DNA of 64,000 nt, taken from NCBI GenBank assembly GCA_011037195.1, contig JAAEAF010000624.1, positions 62,001-126,000 on the forward strand, in the 5' to 3' direction. Position 1 is the stretch's first letter. Every line of letters starts with the position of its first letter. The notes under the pieces were generated by a model. It was given only the letters and a program-made list of their open reading frames with translations. It was not told where the DNA came from and ran no database searches. This DNA comes from Triatoma infestans (lineage: Eukaryota; Arthropoda; Insecta; Hemiptera; Reduviidae). Both the position numbers and the translations under genes were made by a program. Shown in pieces: positions 57,983 through 64,000 of the stretch.

Positions 57983-58127
57983 TTATTATTATTACTATTT
58001 AGCAGTAATAATATAGAAATTAGGAAAATTATTTGATTACAAGAAATAAAAAGTAAAATAAAAATAAACATTTGTTAAACAAATTGAATAAAATTATTCT
58101 TTTATCCAAACAACTTTTAAATCATAG

Positions 58128-59243
58128 TTAGGAATTATAAATAGCTAAAGTTTCCATTCTTTTTTTTAGAAGAGGGTCATCAACTGGTGAACGTTCTAAA
58201 TCTGGTGCGAAATCATCCCATAATGCTTGAAAACCATCAACAAACTGGGATACAATACATGGCTGAGAAGATATCATTACATTTTCCCAGTTACAAAATA
58301 CACCAGTCATTGTAAAGTTCATGGAACCATTAATTATGATCTCATTATCTACTATTACAAATTTGTGGTGCATTATATATGGCGACATCTTTTGACGTGT
58401 TGGTAGTTCTGCAAAAAAAAAAATAGTTGCAATAAATTTATAAAAAAAAAAAAAAAAAACAGAAAACAAAAATTAGTTCAAAAATAATAAAGTAGGAAAA
58501 ACTTCAAGAAATTTTGGAAACAAAGACCTCAGGAGGTATGCCTTAAATCTATAGTTGTGTTTTCTTCTCTACTAGCATTAGCTTTTTGTCAACAGAATTC
58601 TTAAGTCTCAATACAATTTTCTGATCAGTTTTTCTTACATACAGAAATGTCTTTTAGGTATGTTTTAATTCACAGTATGTCTAAATCTCGTATTGCTTAA
58701 TTAAGTACCTGATGTGATCTTATAATAAACTGTTTTATGTACCTTCTTTCCGGAAATTGTTAACGTATGACTGTGCAGAAAATGACATATCCGAGTCAGC
58801 AATTACTCTTACACGCACCCCTCTTCTATATGCTGCAATAATTGCTTCCCCAAATATTTCAGCCGTAATTATATAAATGCAAACATCCAAATATTTCTTG
58901 CTGTTATTAATAAAATGCAAAATATAACTGGAACAAATGTATACAATTTAGAAGTTGCTTTCTAAATACGGTAAATGGTCTTTAATCAACATAAACGCAC
59001 AAATTACCTCAGTCTTCCATAATTACAACCTAAATTTCCGCAATCAAATTGTTTGTATTTATGGCCTGGGCAAACAACGATACCTGTGCCAAACGTTAGT
59101 AAATGATTTATGTTGAGTATATCAAGATTAAGTTTCTTTTTTTCCTTTCTTTCCAGCTTTTTAAAAATCTTTTTCAAGCATCTGTGTGCTACAAACAATA
59201 ACGTAGATGTAACTGCGGTAGATATTATTAGAGGATTCACCAT
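58128..59243 (-). CDS. zuc: Zucchini/PLD6 mitochondrial phospholipase-D-family nuclease, 3 exons, complete
   Basis: Zucchini sits on the outer mitochondrial membrane and cuts piRNA precursors to make phased piRNA 5' ends; the mammalian orthologue PLD6 is also described as a cardiolipin hydrolase. Exons on the minus strand: 59243-59008 (start ATG), 58927-58743, 58408-58128 (stop TAA). Borders are GT-AG and phases agree (2, then 1): 702 bp, 233 residues, normal length. Residues 5-22 form the single membrane anchor (PLIISTAVTSTLLFVAH). C58, H61, C68 and C73 fit the family's zinc-binding insertion. RRGVRVRVIADSDM is the core strand, and HHKFVIVDNEIIINGSMNFT holds the HxKxxxxD motif (H154, K156, D161) plus GSMN. 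Only one HKD motif is present, as expected for this dimeric enzyme. No damage is visible. Confidence 0.93.
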
Positions 59244-60361
59244 GTTTATGTTCGAGCTAAAAAAAAAATGAATTACATTCAAAAGCAATAATTTTTAACA
59301 ATCAATTGGAAGAACTTATTAGTACAAAATTACTTAATTAACTGCTTTATTACTTTTTTATTTATTATGCAATGAAACACTTTACGCACATAACCAATAT
59401 ATGATAAAAGGCGGCAAAACAAAAGAACAGAGTTCTAAGAACTCAGTTTTACCGTTAACTGTAGCTGTTGATCTGAAAAAAATTATTGGGCTTTCTAACA
59501 GAGCTCGATAAAACTAAATATTTTATTTAAATTGGAATTTAATATTATTCATAATAATAATAATAATAAAAACATTTCTTTTTCTAGGGTAATCGTAATC
59601 ACGGTTTGAGGAGACGCAGAATTTAACTTTGGTTTGAGTACATGTGTATATAAAAAAATAAAATCAAATAACAACTAAGTAAACCAAGTCTGGCAAAAAA
59701 CGTGTATGTTTTTAAATGATTATTTGATGTTTGTTGAAAGAAATGCTCTTTTACCTTGTTATCCAAGTACACAGCCTTCTTGCAGCCAGTGAACTAAATG
59801 CGACTTGCTGCGCATATACTCACAGTTGCTGATCCGTTGACTGATCTGACCGATCACCAGACGATCCAAAATTTAATAAGGTTAATTACGGTTTTGAATA
59901 AGTTGAAAAATTTATTTGAAATATGTTTGAGCGCAGTATTTGTAACATTGCTTCTCCGGCCAAAAAAGTTTTTTGTTAGAACGAAACTTATTTGTAATAA
60001 AAGGTGCAATCATAAATAAAATTATCATTAAACAAACTTCCTAAAAGAGATCCATAGTTTCCATGTCATTCTCTTAGAAATTAGTATTGCTGAACCGTGA
60101 CTAGAGAACATATAAATATTTTAATTTCAACAGCATATACATTATGTTTATGATCATTTTAACTTTCTCTTACTGCTATATGTGAAAATATTAAACATAT
60201 TAATATGTTAAACCTTGGTGACTGAGTTCACAACGAAAATTTGTTCTGATTTCTCCCATGTAGGAAAAAATGTTTTTACCATTTGATCTCTGTATTTACA
60301 TACATATTTAGGGTTTTTCCTCAAGTATAAGGGACCCTCCGGCCATCAAACATATGCTATA
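59244..60361. other. Upstream region of zucchini; no other gene recognised
   Basis: Must contain the zucchini promoter, but I see no unambiguous element. A 73-codon ORF at 59798-60019 on the plus strand is unrecognised. About 60160-60330 contains weak TIR-family motifs (ACTTTCTCTTACTGC). Confidence 0.45.
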
Positions 60362-60673
60362 CCTTTCTATAGTGGCGGCTGGTGCATAAGCGCTTCGATA
60401 CTGCAGTACCCCAAGAAAATAACTACAAAAATTTATGATAAAAAATAATAATAACATAATAATTTTTACATAATTATTATTTTAACACCATTAATAAATC
60501 CGTTAAAAAAAAAAATGATTTCATCAAGCGTTGCTTGATGTTGACCGCTACCCAATTCGCTGTGTCAAAAAATGATCGTATTCCGTTATTTCCGACAACC
60601 TTCGTTTGCCTTAATAATGTGACCCAACGTGTACTATTATATGGCTGCTCGCCGGGCAGCGTTGTTTTTTTTT

Positions 60674-60752
60674 TTTAGAAAATCTAAGGGACAGTATAGC
60701 TGGACTCAGTGGATCCAGTGTGCTAACCTATGAGCTAATCCTTCCCTACAAG
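60674..60752 (-). mobile_element. Truncated SINE (family A), nested in hAT-like element
   Basis: AGAAAATCTAAGGGACAGTA and GAGCTAATCCTTCCC match the head of the SINE at 63363-63660. It is joined directly to a T14 run, so it has a head, an A-tail and no body. Confidence 0.6.
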
Positions 60753-61280
60753 TGATTGTAAATTGTGTGCGATATTGTAAATTAAATTAAAAAAAAAAGA
60801 AAGTATTTTTATTGAGATCGATAAAGGTTAGCCGGCAAATTATTTGTTTTTTTTTATCCAATAATATTATTTTGTATAGAATAAAAATATACAATAAAAT
60901 AAATATAATTTTATAGAAGGTTTATCAAGATGAGTGTTAGTGTTGAATATTAAAAAAAAAAAAAATTCTCAAATAATATAATTGAAATAAAAAACAAAGG
61001 TCGTTCTGTTCCTAACATTAATTCAGCAACAGCAAATAGCAATTAGTACATGATTTCTCAAATGACTAATTTTAATGAAAAAGTTATTCAAAAATTTTGT
61101 GAAAGTGAAACTCGATTATTGGATTTTATATTCAAATAATTTATTTATTTATAATTTTTTTTTTTTTTATTAGTTATTTGAGAAATCATGTTTTTCAATA
61201 ACAGAAAATTCTTAAAAAAATATCCTTGTGAACTTATTTTTAATTAAATTGAGTTGAATTTATACATGTTCCACACATCC

Positions 61281-61553
61281 ATGCATCTGATGACGAATTG
61301 TTTGGGCTGTGAGGAGATTAGGTTTAGGACCTTCGGCCGGAATACGATATTGGTAGAGGATCTTAAGCTGTGTCCTTTTAAGGTTTTGGTCCGTTTTGTT
61401 CGGTCTTTCGTGAAACTTAGATGGTTAAAACCTGGGCCTGGATTTTCGTTCTAGTCCCAGTGTTTGTTATTCTTTAGGGGTAGCTATATGGGCCCTGGGA
61501 GGCTTTGTATAGCGTAGGTTTTGCCCTCCCCTTCTGTGAATAATAATAACACA
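61281..61553 (+). pseudogene. LINE 3' end (RNase H-type LINE), nested in hAT-like element
   Basis: Reads HLMTNCLGCEEIRFRTFGRN, then TILVEDLKLCPFKVLVRFVR, matching the C-terminus at 6165-6740. A GGGTAGCTATATGGGCCC stretch follows, then TAATAATAA at the 3' tip, the tail type of I-like LINEs. A 5'-truncated insertion. Confidence 0.75.
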
Positions 61554-61989
61554 TGTTCCGTTCGTTTTACTATTGCAGCACCACCACTAGCCAACTTCAT
61601 GGGCCGCCACTGCCTTTGTATATAAATAAATCTCTATAAGTTGCACCATACAAAAATAAAATAAAATCTAAGATGATTAAAATTAAAAAATATATATATA
61701 CATAAATATAAAAAAAAACAAAAAAAAAAACAGGATAATCAGTGTAATAAAAACACTCGCCATACAGTACTAATTATGACCCAATAGTACGACTCCAATG
61801 CTTCCTATATATTGCATTTTCCTCGCAGAGTCCCTTACTAACCATGGACATCAACTACTTTTATCCTTCCGTTAATTCTGAGTCTGCTTCTTTTTAGACG
61901 GCCTGCTCCTCTGCAGCAATGCAATATGTGTGAATATATTATATATAATATATATATATATTATATTAAGTGCAACACTGCAATTCAAT

Positions 61990-62155
61990 GAATGTGTGTG
62001 TGTGAACAAACATCTCAAAAATGAAAATAGCAGTATCTCAAACTTGATATTTCGTTTCGCTACTACGGTAGGATCTGATACGAAGAGTGCGGTCAAAATT
62101 TGCCAACAAAAAGAGCCGTTTTTAGAGATTACTTTGATTTTATGGTAAATTACTC
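61990..62155 (-). repeat. ACTTTCTCTTACTCC-family fragment
   Basis: GTGTGTGTGTGAACAAACAT, AACTTGATATTTCGTTTCGC and GGTAGGATCTGATACGAAG match the microsatellite-side module. Confidence 0.6.
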
Positions 62156-62320
62156 CGATTTTTTTATCACATTAACTTCGAATATTATCTATACCTATAT
62201 AGTTCTATCACTTTATGTTGCATATTTTTCTTGGATGGTTGGTATTGTTTCCGTGTAAACTGTTATTTCAGAATAATACAGTTGTATGAAGTAAATGTTT
62301 AACAGAGAACAATATAATAT

Positions 62321-62530
62321 TTGTTGTGGTGGTTGGTTCCGCAGAGCTGGAAAGCATCAGAGACATTTTCCGTGGTAGCCTACTTCGATTAGTGAGTTAG
62401 TGAGAAACTAAGTCTCTGTACGAGTCTGTGTTGGCACACTGTCTGAAAAACGCATCCTGAAGATGGGCGAACGCCCGAAACCGGTCGATGACCACAAAAC
62501 GAAGCAGGCTAACACGGAAAATGTCTCTGA
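62321..62530. mobile_element. Hammerhead-type element, left arm shortened, with 13-bp target-site duplication
   Basis: Starts TTGTTGTGGTGGTTGGTTCC and ends ATGTCTCTGA. AACAATATAATAT flanks both sides (62308-62320 and 62531-62543). The left arm stops after TAGCCTACTTCG, so only the plus-strand ribozyme remains. Confidence 0.9.
62452..62490 (+). ncRNA. Candidate type-I hammerhead ribozyme
   Basis: Intact core (CTGAAGA, GGGC-GAAC-GCCC, GAAA, ACCGGTC, GATG). Because the antisense arm is missing from this copy, a plus-strand transcript would not bury the ribozyme in a hairpin. It is the best single copy for a cleavage test. Confidence 0.7.
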
Positions 62531-62559
62531 AACAATATAATATATTAAATTTAAAAATT

Positions 62560-63728
62560 AAAGGTTAAGCTGAGTTGCCACTTTACAGAATTGTGATTCT
62601 CCAGTTATTTGCAGTTTTCTCGAAAACGGCTTTAAAGTTTTTCCTTAAAGTTGGGATGCTTTCTTCGTGTATAAAAATCTACACTCTTGTCAGTGATACT
62701 TTTAAGTAAAAGCAATTTTGCCATGATTCCTGGGAGTGCTGTAATTCCCCAGGATCATCAACCGGAGTGTGACGTTACTTATTTTTTTTAGTTTATCTAG
62801 AAAACAGTTCAAACAATTTTCTTTAAACTTCGTATACTATCTTCATCTATCACTTTTATATGAAATATTTTCTCGGGTAATTGATTTTTGGGGGTTTTGA
62901 GGCAACAGCAACTTTAAGGTTCCCCATAATTTCCTACCACTTCAATGTAATATATGATTCTACCACATTCTGTTATATATAATACAAATATATTTTAGAA
63001 ACATTGCTAGAAGTCCAAATTTGAAGAAAGTCGGTTAACCGGAAGTGCGAATTTACAAAATGAATTTTTGAGTTTTTTGGAATTTTCTCGAAAAAGTCTA
63101 TATCAATTTTCTTTAAAAGTATACTGACTACGCAGATATAAACGTATCACTTTTATTTAAAACGTTAAAAAAAAAATTTTTTGGATTTAGAATAGTTTTG
63201 CGGAATTAGTGGCGTTAAATTTGAAATTATAATAATAGGTTAAATATAATAATCTTCTACTTATAATCAGAAGGTATTTACTTTCCCCCATAAGATTTAT
63301 GAGGAGAAATATGTAAAATAATTACTGTACTAAGGCCAATTATTTTGTATAATCATACAATTATTTTTTTTTTTTAATTTGAGGTCTAAACGGTAACCCT
63401 TAAGAGAAGGAAGAAGCCGATACAAGTAAGTAATTTAAGGCGCGTCAAGATCTATGGCCATTTGCGCCCGGAGCCTTCTCTCTCTCTGCCGGCTTCCGAA
63501 CAGTGTTCTCTCGTTACAGACAACACTGCCCATCACCGGTCAATGAGCTGTAGAGACACGTAGGAAGAGAAAATCTAAGGGCAGCACGGCTGGACTCGAA
63601 TCCGGGATCTCCGCATAGCTAGTCCAGCGCGCTACCACTGAAGTAATCTTTCCCCATATAATTATGAAAAATTGTATAATTATAGTAGGAGTAAGAGAAA
63701 ATCCTGTGAGTATTACACACCAGATTTT
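62560..63728 (-). mobile_element. Diverged ACTTTCTCTTACTCC-family element split by a SINE
   Basis: Minus-orientation modules (TTCTCGAAAACGGCTTTAAA, AACCGGAAGTGCGAATTTAC) run to about 63240. The terminal GGAGTAAGAGAAAATCCTG with TTACACACCAGATTT resumes at 63692. The gap is occupied by the SINE at 63363-63660. Confidence 0.65.
63363..63660 (-). mobile_element. tRNA-derived SINE (family A), copy 2, most complete
   Basis: On the minus strand: A-box ACTTCAGTGGTAGC (63644-63631), B-box GGATTCGAGTCC (63603-63592), body with CTGCCCTTAGATTTTCTCTT and GACCGGTGATGGGCAGTG, and an A-rich tail at about 63376-63363. About 300 bp in total. Confidence 0.75.
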
Positions 63729-64000
63729 TTTTTTTTTTCATATAAAACTCTTTGCAGCTATAGAATTTAATAGGTGCTTCACAACAATTTGATTAATAAA
63801 TGGTACACAATGTTATTCTTTTTTCTCGTAGGTAATCTTAGGTTTCCTTGAGGATACTAAAAGTATATGAAGTTACATTTTGTTTGTCCAAAATTATGGA
63901 AATAATTTCATCGGATTGATGTTTTAGCAAATTACTAATTTTTAATGAAATTATTTGTCTGCTACTGACTCAATTGAAACTAAGTTTGGTTGATTAGGGT
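63729..64000. other. Terminal interval, no gene seen
   Basis: Nothing recognised before the window ends. Confidence 0.35.

Larger units (their letters stand above)
60370..61612. mobile_element. hAT-like element with 8-bp target-site duplication and nested insertions
   Basis: The left end is TAGTGGCGGCTGGTGCAT and the right end, reverse complement, CAGTGGCGGCCCATGAAG. Flanking octamers are CCTTTCTA (60362-60369) and CCTTTGTA (61613-61620), seven of eight matching. TIR sequence and duplication length both indicate hAT. A plus-strand fragment near 60985-61035, KNKGRSVPNINSATANSN, weakly recalls the N-terminal part of ZMYM-type hAT transposases. Inside lie a truncated SINE (60674-60752) and a LINE 3' end (61281-61553). 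Confidence 0.75.

Noticed and set aside
1..64000. CRISPR array, operon or bacterial contamination
   Set aside because: Spaced direct repeats of CRISPR type are absent, genes have introns, and the repeats are eukaryotic.

Overview
The window is nuclear DNA of an animal, almost certainly an insect. It is AT-rich, its genes have GT-AG introns, and the proteins read most like the insect forms of PKN, ARAP/RhoGAP15B and Zucchini. I cannot fix the order or species. There is no bacterial-style gene organisation, CRISPR array or operon.

Three host genes are supported. (1) The first two coding exons of protein kinase N (Pkn), minus strand, at 42157-42180 and 39680-40013; the rest of the gene must lie left of the window, so 1-39679 is probably one very long PKN intron. 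(2) A complete 14-exon ARAP/RhoGAP15B-like Rho GTPase activating protein, plus strand, 42964-53528, about 1139 residues (PH-PH-RhoGAP-RA-PH, no ArfGAP). All splice phases agree. It lies head-to-head with PKN across a 783-bp interval. (3) A complete three-exon zucchini/PLD6 gene, minus strand, 58128-59243, 233 residues: the piRNA-biogenesis phospholipase-D-family nuclease.

Nearly everything else is transposable-element debris. It includes Jockey-like LINEs (1-1710, 22305-23800), other LINE 3' fragments (6165-6740, 10137-11010, 56570-57330, 61281-61553), a mariner with decayed transposase (15378-16630) and three further Tc1/mariner remnants. There are two hAT-like elements with 8-bp target-site duplications (2692-3893, 60370-61612), a long-TIR element carrying a KRBA2/GIN-integrase-like remnant (33945-34848), an unclassified TIR element (17926-18463) and tRNA-derived SINEs. 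A very abundant ~1-kb non-autonomous family ends in inverted ACTTTCTCTTACTCC motifs and is built of repeated modules carrying CCGGAAGT and G-runs. A 952-bp tandem duplication occupies 8442-10345.

The most striking signal is a palindromic ~220-310 bp element present many times (24.7, 26.0, 30.6, 54.6, 62.4 kb and others). Its arms each spell a minimal type-I hammerhead self-cleaving ribozyme: CTGAAGA, a stem-loop GGGC-GAAC-GCCC, GAAA, a self-complementary ACCGGT stem III, cleavage after GTC, and a CATC/GATG stem I. Copies are flanked by 12-15 bp direct repeats, as expected of retroposition rather than cut-and-paste. This suggests a non-autonomous Penelope-like or retrozyme-like element with inverted ribozyme arms. 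Older, diverged hammerhead-like relics occur in several other repeats here.
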